Origin: Sphingobacteriales bacterium 50-39
Lineage (GTDB): Bacteria > Bacteroidota > Bacteroidia > Chitinophagales > Chitinophagaceae
Direction: 5' to 3'
DNA: 64,000 bases
Assembly (NCBI GenBank): GCA_001898505.1
Contig: MKTZ01000001.1
Location: 1,074,548-1,138,547, forward strand
The notes beneath the pieces were generated by a model. That model searched no databases, had not been told where the DNA came from, and saw only the letters and a program-made list of their open reading frames with translations. Both the position numbers and the translations under genes were made by a program. This document shows positions 17,881 to 26,200 of the stretch, piece after piece (positions within the stretch are counted from its first letter, which is position 1; each line of letters begins with the position of its first letter).

Positions 17881-18675
17881 ATGAAACGAGTGATATTGGC
17901 GGGGGTATTGGCTATCGGTCTGTATGCCTGTCAGAAGACAGTACATCTCAATCTCAACAACGCTGCTCCGCAGATCGTCATCGAGGGGGAGGTCACCGAT
18001 GATACCACGGCGCCTTATACGGTGCGGGTCCATCGGACGGTGTCCTTTTATTCCGAGAACAGCTTTCCTGCCGTCAGGGGGGCTTCCATCAGGATCAGCG
18101 ATAATGAGGGGCATGTGGACAGCCTGGTGGAGTCGACCCCCGGGGTGTATACGACGCAGACGTTGAAAGGCAAGCCAGGCAATACCTATACCTTGTCCGT
18201 CCTGTCGCAGGATACGCTGTATACGGCCGTCTCTACCATGCCGCAGCCTGTGAAGCTGGATTCTGTGACTTTCAATCACCGGACAGGGTTTGGCAGGAAC
18301 ACGATCTATGCCGTGCCTAATTTCCAGGACCCTGCCGGCATCGCCAACTACTATCAGTTTGTCGAATATCTCAACGGAGTGTTGCTGAATAAGGACATAT
18401 TCGTGTTTGACGACCGGTTGTCCGACGGAAGGTATATCACCCGCAGTCTGCGTAACGACAGTGCGTATCTGAAGGCTGGCGACTGGCTGGAAGTGAGGAT
18501 GTATTGTATCGACAAGCCTGTATTCGACTACTTCAATGAGCTGGATCAATCCGCCGGCGGTGGGACGTTCAATACGACGGCGTCTCCGGCCAATCCTATC
18601 TCGAATATCAGTAATGGGGCGCTGGGATATTTCAGTGCGCATACTATCCGGAGTGTAAAAACCACCGTACATTAA
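17881..18675 (+). CDS. DUF4249-family lipoprotein
   Basis: A 264-residue lipoprotein (lipobox LYAC, Cys near residue 17) with the DUF4249 pattern: QIVIEGEVTDD at the start, STMPQPVKLDSVTF in the middle and GALGYFSAHTIRS at the end. Family members are encoded right after TonB receptors in Bacteroidota and probably sit on the outer membrane next to the barrel. That role is inferred from context; no biochemistry is visible. It is paralogous to the protein at 34569. Confidence 0.88.
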   Translation: MKRVILAGVLAIGLYACQKTVHLNLNNAAPQIVIEGEVTDDTTAPYTVRVHRTVSFYSENSFPAVRGASIRISDNEGHVDSLVESTPGVYTTQTLKGKPGNTYTLSVLSQDTLYTAVSTMPQPVKLDSVTFNHRTGFGRNTIYAVPNFQDPAGIANYYQFVEYLNGVLLNKDIFVFDDRLSDGRYITRSLRNDSAYLKAGDWLEVRMYCIDKPVFDYFNELDQSAGGGTFNTTASPANPISNISNGALGYFSAHTIRSVKTTVH

Positions 18676-18689
18676 GTATCATTGATATT

Positions 18690-19730
18690 ATGCCTCGTGT
18701 CAGCCGGCTATACAGAATATTATTTCACTGCTTTATATGGTCGGCATTGGTGTCGTGTGTGCTCCTTTTCGGACCCCGGAACCCAGAGCATCCGGTGCCA
18801 TGGAGCACTACAGGGGTACTGTGGTCCGTGCTTCCCTGTATGGGATTGTTCTATGCCCACGCTTACTGGCTGATGCCTTATTATCTGTTCCGGCGGCGGC
18901 GGGTAATATACTGGATGGTATTGATCCTGTTGGCCATCACTGTCGCCTTTCTCTCGGGAATGGCATTCTTTTTCAATAACCATGCGGCGGATCATTACTA
19001 TCATCAGGCCGTGGTGAAGCGGATAGCGCCAGTGCTCCTGTTTATTTTGGCCAGCGCCTGCGTGGCGGCATTTGGGCAGAATGCCCGGCTGGAGAAGGAG
19101 CGGAAGGAAAAGGAGACCGAGCATTTACGGACCGAGCTGTCCTTTTTGAGGGGGCAGGTAAATCCGCATTTTATGCTGAATGTGCTCAACAGTATGGTTT
19201 TGATGGCCCGGAAGCGGTCCGAGCTGCTGGAACCTGCGTTGCTGGAGCTGGCGGAGTTGATGAATTATATGCTATACGACGCGGAAAATGAGAAGATAAG
19301 GCTGGAGGATGAGCTCAGGTACTTGCGGGTGTACATCGACCTGCAGATGCTGCGTTTTAAGGATGATGTAACCGTACAGTTCAATGTTCCCGCCTGTGTA
19401 GGCGATCAGCGTATCGAGCCCATGTTGCTGATACCGATGGTGGAAAATGCATTCAAGCATGGCATAGGGCTTGTGGAGACACCTATGATCTACATCGAGG
19501 TGAACATTACGGATGGGAATCTCCTTTCCGTGATCGTGAAGAATAAATATAGATCCTCCCAGGAGTCGGAGGAGAATCGGCCTCCGGGCATTGGGCTGAG
19601 CAATCTGAAGAAACGGCTGGACCTTATTTATCCTGGTACACACCGACTGGAAATGAGGAGGCAGTATATCAACGAAGACGTTCAGGTGGTAAACTGGTTT
19701 AGTATATCCTTAAATATACCACTGCAATGA
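18690..19730 (+). CDS. LytS/YehU-type sensor histidine kinase
   Basis: A 346-residue kinase with four hydrophobic segments (about 8-28, 45-65, 73-95 and 110-130), a charged helix, and the His_kinase domain with phospho-His in QVNPHFMLNVLNSMV, N box MVENAFKHG and GIGLSNLKKRLDLIYPG. It is coupled by a 4-base ATGA overlap to the LytTR gene and lies 14 bp after the DUF4249 gene. The four genes look like one operon, which suggests this pair senses the substrate or state of the receptor system (inference). Confidence 0.92.
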   Translation: MPRVSRLYRILFHCFIWSALVSCVLLFGPRNPEHPVPWSTTGVLWSVLPCMGLFYAHAYWLMPYYLFRRRRVIYWMVLILLAITVAFLSGMAFFFNNHAADHYYHQAVVKRIAPVLLFILASACVAAFGQNARLEKERKEKETEHLRTELSFLRGQVNPHFMLNVLNSMVLMARKRSELLEPALLELAELMNYMLYDAENEKIRLEDELRYLRVYIDLQMLRFKDDVTVQFNVPACVGDQRIEPMLLIPMVENAFKHGIGLVETPMIYIEVNITDGNLLSVIVKNKYRSSQESEENRPPGIGLSNLKKRLDLIYPGTHRLEMRRQYINEDVQVVNWFSISLNIPLQ

Positions 19731-20428
19731 TACGATGCATCGCTGTCGACGACGAGACGCCTGCGCTGGATATTTTGGAAGATAATATCAGCAGGGTGCC
19801 TTTTTTGCAACTGGTGAGGAAATGCAAGAATGCCTATCAGGCTATGGAGGCGTTGCAGCAGGAGCATATCGACCTGCTGTTCCTGGATATCGAGATGCCG
19901 GGCGTCAGCGGACTGCGGTTGTTAAAGGAATTGGCGGAAAAGCCCATGGTGATCTTTATTACGGCCTACCGGAAGTATGCTGCGGACGGATATGATCTGG
20001 ATGTGCTGGATTACCTGGTAAAGCCTGTGAGCTTCGAGCGATTCCAGCGGGCTGCGAACAAGGCGCTGGAGTACCATGAGCTGCGACAAAAAGAGAAAGC
20101 CTCTCCATTCCCCGGGTATATATTTGTACAAAGCGAGTACAAGCTGACAAAGGTGTTTGTGCATGAGATACTTTATATAGAAGGGCTGGGGAATTATATC
20201 AAACTCTATCTTACGGGGACGTCGCGGCCCATCCTCTCCAAGCTAAGCATGAAGGCCATCGGGGAGAAGCTGCCTGCGGGAAAGTATTCGCGGGTACACA
20301 AGTCCTTTATAGTAATGATGGACAAGATCAGCAGCGTGCATAACGACAGCATTATGATCGGCGAGACGGAGATACCGTTGAGCAGGTTTTATCGCGATGA
20401 ATTTTTCAAGCTCATACATAATGCCTAA
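19727..20428 (+). CDS. LytTR-family response regulator
   Basis: A 233-residue regulator: receiver with D8/D9, phospho-acceptor D54 (FLDIEMPG) and the Lys of LVKPVSF, then a LytTR DNA-binding domain (about 130-230; FVQSEYKLTKVFVHEILYIE, YSRVHKSFIVMM). It is the partner of the preceding kinase. Its target is plausibly the TonB-receptor operon it belongs to, or the GH20 gene that follows after repeat copy D; both are inference. Confidence 0.92.
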   Translation: MIRCIAVDDETPALDILEDNISRVPFLQLVRKCKNAYQAMEALQQEHIDLLFLDIEMPGVSGLRLLKELAEKPMVIFITAYRKYAADGYDLDVLDYLVKPVSFERFQRAANKALEYHELRQKEKASPFPGYIFVQSEYKLTKVFVHEILYIEGLGNYIKLYLTGTSRPILSKLSMKAIGEKLPAGKYSRVHKSFIVMMDKISSVHNDSIMIGETEIPLSRFYRDEFFKLIHNA

Positions 20429-20438
20429 ATTCATGCGG

Positions 20439-20470
20439 ACGGACCGCAGGTTCGTCGGCCGATAGGCCAG
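20439..20470 (-). repeat. Double-hairpin repeat, copy D (inverted)
   Basis: Read on the minus strand it has the same order and flank (CTAATGTCTG) as A and B. Arm pairs on the plus strand are ACGGACC/GGTTCGT (20439-20445 with 20449-20455, one G-T wobble) and GGCC/GGCC (20457-20460 with 20465-20468). It fills most of the 67-bp gap before the GH20 gene and might act as a terminator for the upstream operon or as an mRNA-stability element. Confidence 0.6.
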
Positions 20471-20495
20471 ACATTAGCGTAATTAAACGATTGTT

Positions 20496-22325
20496 ATGAA
20501 GGTCTTTTCTTTTGTTGTTTTAGCTTTTCTTTTTAGCAATGTATATGCGGGGCCTATCAAGCTGCTCCCACAGCCCGTGTCCGTAACGGAAAAGCCAGGT
20601 AAATTTGTCTTTGATGGTGGCGTGCGGGTGCGTGTGTCCGATGCTTCTCTGCAGCCCGCGGCGGACTGGTTCACGGGGCAGCTGGGCGCGCTGGGACAGG
20701 GTAAGAAACCAGTGGTGCTGGAACTGATGAAGGACCGGAATCTGCTGGGTAAGGAAGGGTATGCGCTGACTGTGACCCCTTCGGAGGTGAGGATAAAAGC
20801 CAATGAGGCAGGGGGTGCATTTTACGGTCTGCAAACATTGCTGCAGCTGATGTCCCCGGATGGGGATGCCGGTGGCAAATGGACCCCTTGTGTGGAGATC
20901 ACTGACTACCCGAGATTTGGCTGGAGGGGGCTGATGCTGGATGTGAGCCGTCATTTCTTTACAAAGCAGGAAGTGGAGAAGTACATCGATGAGATGGTGC
21001 GTTATAAGTTCAATACGCTGCATCTGCATCTGAGCGATGATCAGGGATGGCGTCTGCAGATCAAGGGCCTGCCGATGCTGACAAAGACTGGAGCGTGGAG
21101 AGTGGCCCGTACGGGCAGATGGGGTGAATTCATGCCTGCGCTGGCTGACGAACCGGCTACGGAAGGCGGTTTTTATACCCAGGACGATATGCGGGAGATC
21201 ATTGAATATGCCCGGAAGCGCTTTGTCACTATACTACCGGAAATAGACATACCGGCACATAGCCTGGCGTTGATAGCATCCTATCCCAATCTGTCCTGTA
21301 CACAGCTGAACTACCCTGTGAATGCCGGGTTTCGTAATCCTACGCGGGATGACAATGCCCTTTGTATCGGGAATGATTCTGTGTTCGATGTACTGGATAA
21401 GATATTTACGGAGCTGGCGGCCCTTTTCCCCAGCGAGTATATTCATATCGGCGGGGACGAGGCGTACAAGGGTTTTTGGGCCACTTGTCCGAAATGCAAG
21501 CGGAGGATGGAGCAGGAGCATTTGAATAATGTGGACGAGCTGCAGAGCTATTTTGTCAAACGGATGGAAAAGATGCTGAAGGCCAAGGGTAAGAAGCTGA
21601 TAGGGTGGGATGAGATACTGGAAGGGGGATTGGCGCCCGAGGCAACGGTGATGAGCTGGAGGGGTATGAAGGGAGGGATAACCGCGGCGCGGATGAATCA
21701 TCAGGTGGTGATGACGCCCTGGGATTTTTGCTACCTGGACCTTTACCAGGGCGAGTCGTCGGCGGAGCCACCTACCTATGGGATCTGTCGCTTGAAGGAT
21801 TCGTATACTTATGATCCTGTACCCGACAGCGTGGATGAGAAATTCATTTTAGGAGGGCAGGGGAATCTCTGGACTGAGAGTGTCGCTAACTTCCGGCACG
21901 TGGAATACATGACCTGGCCCAGGGGGCTGGCATTGGCCGAAGTGTATTGGAGTCCCAAGTCTGCGCGTAACTGGGACAATTTTACCAGCAGGATGGAGAC
22001 CGAGTTCAGGCGGATGGATGCGGCGGATATAAAATATGCACGGAGCGTTTATAATGCGATATTGATACCCAAGCGTACGCAAGACAGGGACTTTGCCATC
22101 ACTATGACAACGGAGGTAAGTGGGCTGGATATTTATTATACGTTCGATCAGACCAATCCGGACAAACATTATCCTAAATACGACGGTGAGCCTGTCAGGT
22201 TCCCGATGGGGGCCACACAGATCAATGTTATTACTTACAGAGATGGGAAGCCCATCGGCGCGCAGGTGAATGTGAAGAAAGAGGATCTGGCTAAGCGGGT
22301 TAATGAAGCTCACCACGTGTACTAA
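20496..22325 (+). CDS. GH20 beta-N-acetylhexosaminidase
   Basis: A 609-residue exported enzyme (signal peptide about 1-19). It removes terminal beta-linked GlcNAc or GalNAc from glycans or chitin fragments. A GH20b domain (about 22-140) precedes the TIM barrel with FGWRGLMLDVSRHFF, HLHLSDDQGWR and the catalytic pair D321-E322 in HIGGDEAYK, which act by substrate-assisted catalysis with the acetamido group. The C-terminus (about 525-600) has the small beta domain seen in Bacteroidetes homologues. Length is normal and no defect is seen. Confidence 0.95.
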   Translation: MKVFSFVVLAFLFSNVYAGPIKLLPQPVSVTEKPGKFVFDGGVRVRVSDASLQPAADWFTGQLGALGQGKKPVVLELMKDRNLLGKEGYALTVTPSEVRIKANEAGGAFYGLQTLLQLMSPDGDAGGKWTPCVEITDYPRFGWRGLMLDVSRHFFTKQEVEKYIDEMVRYKFNTLHLHLSDDQGWRLQIKGLPMLTKTGAWRVARTGRWGEFMPALADEPATEGGFYTQDDMREIIEYARKRFVTILPEIDIPAHSLALIASYPNLSCTQLNYPVNAGFRNPTRDDNALCIGNDSVFDVLDKIFTELAALFPSEYIHIGGDEAYKGFWATCPKCKRRMEQEHLNNVDELQSYFVKRMEKMLKAKGKKLIGWDEILEGGLAPEATVMSWRGMKGGITAARMNHQVVMTPWDFCYLDLYQGESSAEPPTYGICRLKDSYTYDPVPDSVDEKFILGGQGNLWTESVANFRHVEYMTWPRGLALAEVYWSPKSARNWDNFTSRMETEFRRMDAADIKYARSVYNAILIPKRTQDRDFAITMTTEVSGLDIYYTFDQTNPDKHYPKYDGEPVRFPMGATQINVITYRDGKPIGAQVNVKKEDLAKRVNEAHHVY

Positions 22326-22333
22326 CGTTCCAC

Positions 22334-22358
22334 GGACGCTAATGTCGGGCTTACGTCC
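22334..22358. terminator. Hairpin between convergent GH20 and DinB genes
   Basis: GGACG-C-TAA (22334-22342) pairs with TTACGTCC (22351-22358) apart from one bulged C, with an 8-base loop. It sits 9 bases after the GH20 stop and includes the last codon of dinB. No T run follows, so terminator function is uncertain. Confidence 0.4.
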
Positions 22359-22833
22359 ATGCGCCCAGGAGCCGCCGGGTGAGGATGATCTCGGCCATGT
22401 GGTAGCTGTTGTGATCGGCGATGACGAGGGCTTCGCGGAAGAGGCTTTGGCCGTCGCCATAAGGGAAGGGTTTATAAATGTCTTCGCCTGCCTGGTGCAG
22501 AAGGGCGATAAAGGTCTTTCTATCGGACGCTATTTGCTGTATTGATTTTTTCAGCGCGTGCTCATTGGGTGGCGCAGGGTGCTTTGGCCAGTATTCATCG
22601 GGCCATTGGGGGCTTTTGTGGCCGGGGCCTTTCGAGAATTCCAGGATATCCCACTGTGTGATACGAATATGTTCTATCAGTTGCCAGATACTATAGGCGG
22701 ATCCATCCGGGACCCGGCCTAACAAAGGGGCGGGTAATCCTTTTACCGCCTTGTCGAAAGGGACGTGGGCGTTGCCTTCGTCCAAAAGAAATTCCAGCTC
22801 GCGGATAATGAATGAGGTGCTATGTTGCTCCAT
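22351..22833 (-). CDS. DinB-family putative metalloenzyme
   Basis: A 160-residue four-helix-bundle protein of the DinB/YfiT superfamily. The metal-binding histidines are visible in LIEHIRITQWDI (near residue 45) and ADHNSYHMAEI (near 140). Members include thiol-dependent transferases and stress proteins, and the reaction of this one cannot be told. The ATG at 22833 (MEQHSTSFIIRELEF) is the family-like start. It is divergent from the GH36 gene with 131 bp between starts. Confidence 0.82.
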   Translation of the reverse strand: MEQHSTSFIIRELEFLLDEGNAHVPFDKAVKGLPAPLLGRVPDGSAYSIWQLIEHIRITQWDILEFSKGPGHKSPQWPDEYWPKHPAPPNEHALKKSIQQIASDRKTFIALLHQAGEDIYKPFPYGDGQSLFREALVIADHNSYHMAEIILTRRLLGAWT

Positions 22834-22964
22834 GGTCGAAGCTATCTCCAAAACTGTGCCATGGGCGCTACGGGGCATTATCCTATGATTATCCATTTTT
22901 TTTGGAGAATTATCCATTTTGGAAGGGCCTCTTTTCGATAATTTTATCCCCTAATCATCTAAAA

Positions 22965-25172
22965 ATGAAGTTCAAACCACGTCTAACGAGCCTTTTGTCA
23001 CTGTTTATTGCCGGGATGCTGCCCGGGGCGCTGATAGCGCAATCTTCGCTGATACCTATCGAGACTGCCAGCAATGCCCTGGTGTTGCGGGTGGAGCCCA
23101 ACAAGGACTTGCGGATAGCTTATTTTGGCAAGCGGCTGTCCCGGAGCGATGAATATGGCCTGGTAGCTTCCGTCAACCATCAACCCAGTGATCCCAGTGA
23201 CGAGTTCAATTCGGCATATACGCCCAGCGGGTCGCGGAATCTTCTCGAGCCAGCCATAACGGTGGCCCATGCGGATGGGAATTATTCGTTGGACCTAAGA
23301 TTCGTTAGTCAGCAGGTGACAAAGGTGAACGATGATGAGACTCTCCTGACCGTGTTATTGAAGGACCCTGTATATGACTTTGAGGTTACATTATATTACA
23401 AGTCTTATTATAAGGAGGATGTCATCGAACAGTGGAGCATGATCCGGCACCATGAAAAAGGGAATGTGATCCTTTATAAGTATGCGTCGGCCAATTTACA
23501 TCTTGTATCAGATGGGGGCGCTAATGGATTTTGGTTGCGGCAGTATCATGGGGACTGGGCAAAGGAGATGCAGCCGGAGGAGACGAGGTTGACCCATGGA
23601 ATCAAGACCCTGGATACGAAGCTGGGCACCCGGGCCAATCTTTATCAACCGCCCGTGTTTATGGTGAGTCTGGGCAGCCGGCCTGCTACGGAAGATGAGG
23701 GGACCGTATTGTATGGGGGAGTGGAATGGAGCGGTAATTTCAGGGTGGACCTGGAGCTGGATCCCCAGGAAAATCTCCGGGTCATCGCGGGTATCAACAA
23801 TTACGCTTCGCCTTATACCCTGGCGCCGAATGACGCATTTACCACGCCAGCCTGCTGGTATGTGTTGTCGGACAAGGGGAAGGGGGATGCCAGCCGTAAG
23901 GTGCAGCGTTGGGCAAGGGATCGTAAGCTGCTGGATGGCAATGGCAACAGGCTGACGTTATTGAACAATTGGGAGTCTACCTATTTTGATTTTAACGAGT
24001 CGAAGCTGGCGGATCTGTTAAAGGATACAAAGAAGCTGGGAGTAGACCTTTTTCTGCTGGACGATGGATGGTTTGCCAACAAGTATCCCCGGAACGACGA
24101 TCATGCCGGGTTGGGTGACTGGCAGCCCAACCGCAGCAAGCTGCCCAATGGGATCGCCTCATTGGTAAAAGAGGCGCAGTCGGACGGGGTAAAGTTCGGG
24201 ATTTGGGTGGAGCCGGAGATGGTCAATCCCAGGAGCGAATTATATGAGCAGCATCCAGATTGGGTCGTCAAACAGCCCAAAAGGGAGGAGCATTATTTCC
24301 GTAATCAGCTGGTGCTGGATCTGACCGATCCGAAGGTGCAGGATTTTGTCTTTGGGGTGGTGGATGGCCTTTTCACGCAGAACCGGGACCTGGCTTATAT
24401 CAAATGGGACTGCAATGCCGTGATATTCAATGCTGCGTCGGCCACGTTGAAGGATCAATCCCATTTTTATGTGGATTATGTGCGAGGATTGTACAAAGTG
24501 CTGGAGCGGCTGCGCGCTAAATATCCGAAGGTGCCGATGATGCTATGTTCGGGTGGCGGTGGAAGAGTGGATTACGGCGCGCTGCAATATTTTACGGAAT
24601 ACTGGCCCAGTGACAATACGGACCCGCTGGAACGGATCTTTATACAATGGGAGTATTCGTATTTCTATCCTGCGATTGCTTCTTCCAATCATGTCACCGA
24701 CTGGGGTAAGCAGCCGTTGAAGTTCCGGACGGATGTCGCCATGATGGGCAAGCTGGGTTTCGACATTGTAATAAGCAAGTTGAGCCCGCAAGACCTGGAA
24801 TATGTGCAGGGTGCTGTCAGGACCTATAATGATATCAAGGGGGTGGTATGGCATGGCGATCAGTATCGTTTGTCTGATCCCTCTGGCAACAGCGTTGCAT
24901 CTATGCAATATGTGGATGAGGAGAAGAGCCGGAGCGTGGTCTTTAGCTATCTGGTCAATTACCGATATGGCACCGGAAGCTTATTACCCGTGAAGTTAAA
25001 GGGGCTGGATGCTGCTAAAAAATACCGGGTGTCAGAGATAGACCTGTATCCGGGAACTTCTTCAAGGGTCGGGGGTGTGTATTCGGGGGACTTTTTGATG
25101 AAAGTGGGGATCAACCCCGATGTGCATCAGGAGAGGATGAGTGTAGTATTGTCGGTGAACGAGGAGAAGTGA
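22965..25172 (+). CDS. GH36 alpha-galactosidase
   Basis: A 735-residue exported retaining glycosidase (signal peptide about 1-25) for terminal alpha-galactosides such as raffinose-type sugars or galactomannan side chains. An N-terminal beta-supersandwich (about 30-330) precedes a TIM barrel with FLLDDGWF, the nucleophile D482 in IKWDCN and the acid/base D550 in WPSDNTDP. A C-terminal beta-sandwich follows. All key residues are present. The ATG at 22965 is chosen for the signal peptide. It is followed by a long structured non-coding stretch. Confidence 0.94.
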   Translation: MKFKPRLTSLLSLFIAGMLPGALIAQSSLIPIETASNALVLRVEPNKDLRIAYFGKRLSRSDEYGLVASVNHQPSDPSDEFNSAYTPSGSRNLLEPAITVAHADGNYSLDLRFVSQQVTKVNDDETLLTVLLKDPVYDFEVTLYYKSYYKEDVIEQWSMIRHHEKGNVILYKYASANLHLVSDGGANGFWLRQYHGDWAKEMQPEETRLTHGIKTLDTKLGTRANLYQPPVFMVSLGSRPATEDEGTVLYGGVEWSGNFRVDLELDPQENLRVIAGINNYASPYTLAPNDAFTTPACWYVLSDKGKGDASRKVQRWARDRKLLDGNGNRLTLLNNWESTYFDFNESKLADLLKDTKKLGVDLFLLDDGWFANKYPRNDDHAGLGDWQPNRSKLPNGIASLVKEAQSDGVKFGIWVEPEMVNPRSELYEQHPDWVVKQPKREEHYFRNQLVLDLTDPKVQDFVFGVVDGLFTQNRDLAYIKWDCNAVIFNAASATLKDQSHFYVDYVRGLYKVLERLRAKYPKVPMMLCSGGGGRVDYGALQYFTEYWPSDNTDPLERIFIQWEYSYFYPAIASSNHVTDWGKQPLKFRTDVAMMGKLGFDIVISKLSPQDLEYVQGAVRTYNDIKGVVWHGDQYRLSDPSGNSVASMQYVDEEKSRSVVFSYLVNYRYGTGSLLPVKLKGLDAAKKYRVSEIDLYPGTSSRVGGVYSGDFLMKVGINPDVHQERMSVVLSVNEEK

Positions 25173-25226
25173 ATCCGCGGCTCCTGACTAATGTGTAAAA
25201 AATACAGTATGCAGATGATAAACAAT

Positions 25227-25252
25227 ACAGGGATTGTGGAAACAATCCCTGT
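25227..25252 (+). terminator. Perfect hairpin with GGAA tetraloop after GH36
   Basis: ACAGGGATTGT (25227-25237) and ACAATCCCTGT (25242-25252) form an 11-bp perfect stem closed by a GGAA (GNRA-type) loop, followed by TGACTTTTATAAT. It is 54 bases after the GH36 stop and is likely a terminator or a 3' stabiliser. Confidence 0.6.
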
Positions 25253-25298
25253 TGACTTTTATAATAAAAACGAACGACTCCAGCAGGCCATGACTGAT

Positions 25299-25334
25299 CT
25301 GGTCCGCCTATTTGGCGGACCAGTGGACCTGAGG
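25299..25334 (+). repeat. Double-hairpin repeat relative, copy F
   Basis: CTGGTCCGCC (25299-25308) and GGCGGACCAG (25314-25323) form a perfect 10-bp stem with loop TATTT. The following CAGTGGACCTGAGG (25321-25334) matches copy E at 13 of 14 bases, which links the two. Stem 1 is longer than in copies A-D, so membership is tentative. Confidence 0.45.
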
Positions 25335-25824
25335 CTCTTATGGCCTGCGCCAACAGGCGCGGCCAGTGGGGAATAATATAAAGAGGGGTCTGTAGAAACA
25401 AACCCCGCACTGTTTTTTAGACAGTCACATGAGAAAACTATATGGACGGTGTTAACCGCAATATTTATACGTGCATTCGTGGCTCAAGGAAATGCTTGTC
25501 AGAGTAATGTGTAGTAGGTTTGACGGAATTATTTTGTATGATCTCAGTGTGCCGGCAAAGGATGAGGATAGGCTTAATGTAATCCGTCGTGCCCCTTATG
25601 TCTTTATTGGTAAGTTACAGATGGAACACATCACAAAGTTAATGTGAATTAATCCAATAAGTCAAGCTGTTAACAGTAAATTTTTTCTAAAAATAGGGCC
25701 TATTTTTTGTCCATTACGAAGTACCGTTGGTGTACCGGGCGTCCATCTTTATGTAGAAAAACTGTCCTGTGCCATGCTGCTGGCCCGCTCCCGCGCATAT
25801 CCTACCTGTCCGGTGGGAAATTCC

Positions 25825-25832
25825 TATCTTTG
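25825..25832 (+). promoter_or_regulatory. Candidate -7 box for the thioredoxin gene
   Basis: TATCTTTG matches the Bacteroidetes housekeeping -7 consensus TAnnTTTG exactly, 15 bases before the ATG. No clear TTTG -33 element is seen at 17-21 bp upstream. Confidence 0.5.
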
Positions 25833-25847
25833 GAGAAACAAGCATTT

Positions 25848-26168
25848 ATGGAGCAAACGGGGACTAAATCCTTTTCCGAGATCATCAGCGGCAACAAGCC
25901 TGTGCTCGTGGATTTTTCCGCTGAATGGTGTGGTCCGTGCAAGATGATGCCTCCTATATTGAAGGAGCTGAAGAGTAAGCTGGGTGATGCTGTCACCATA
26001 TTGAAGATGGACATCGACCGAAATCCGGCGCTCTCGGCGTCTTACCAGATACAGAGTGTGCCTACGCTGATCGTCTTCAGGAATGGCCAGATCAGGTGGA
26101 GACAAAGCGGCGTAATGCCCGCGGGGCAGCTACAATCGGTGTTGGAGGGGATATTGCGACAGGGGTGA
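25848..26168 (+). CDS. Thioredoxin
   Basis: A 106-residue classical thioredoxin with the redox motif WCGPC (C28, C31), the cis-proline in SVPTL and FRNG near the end. There is no signal peptide, so it acts as a cytosolic disulfide reductase. The ATG at 25848 gives the normal family length; an upstream in-frame start at 25707 would add an unrelated, Cys-rich 47-residue tail with no family similarity. A TAnnTTTG box precedes it. The GH92 gene starts 32 bp after its stop but is unrelated in function. Confidence 0.93.
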   Translation: MEQTGTKSFSEIISGNKPVLVDFSAEWCGPCKMMPPILKELKSKLGDAVTILKMDIDRNPALSASYQIQSVPTLIVFRNGQIRWRQSGVMPAGQLQSVLEGILRQG

Positions 26169-26200
26169 AGTTTTGTCCGCAAAATCACATAATTTCCGGC

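Larger units (their letters stand above)
25173..25847. other. 675-bp intergenic region with serial hairpins
   Basis: No convincing gene is seen; a 61-codon frame at 25191-25376 is mostly hairpin sequence. The left part (25227-25404) carries four stem-loops in a row: 25227-25252, 25299-25323, 25341-25365 and about 25383-25404 (GGGGTCTGT/ACAAACCCC, loop AGAA, followed by GCACTGTTTTTT). The right part (25405-25847) is AT-richer and shows only the promoter-like box at 25825. Confidence 0.7.

Noticed and set aside
22334..22358. Possible further copy of the double-hairpin repeat (contains TAATGTC like copy D)
   Set aside because: It forms only one hairpin and the second stem is absent. Listed as a terminator-like hairpin instead.
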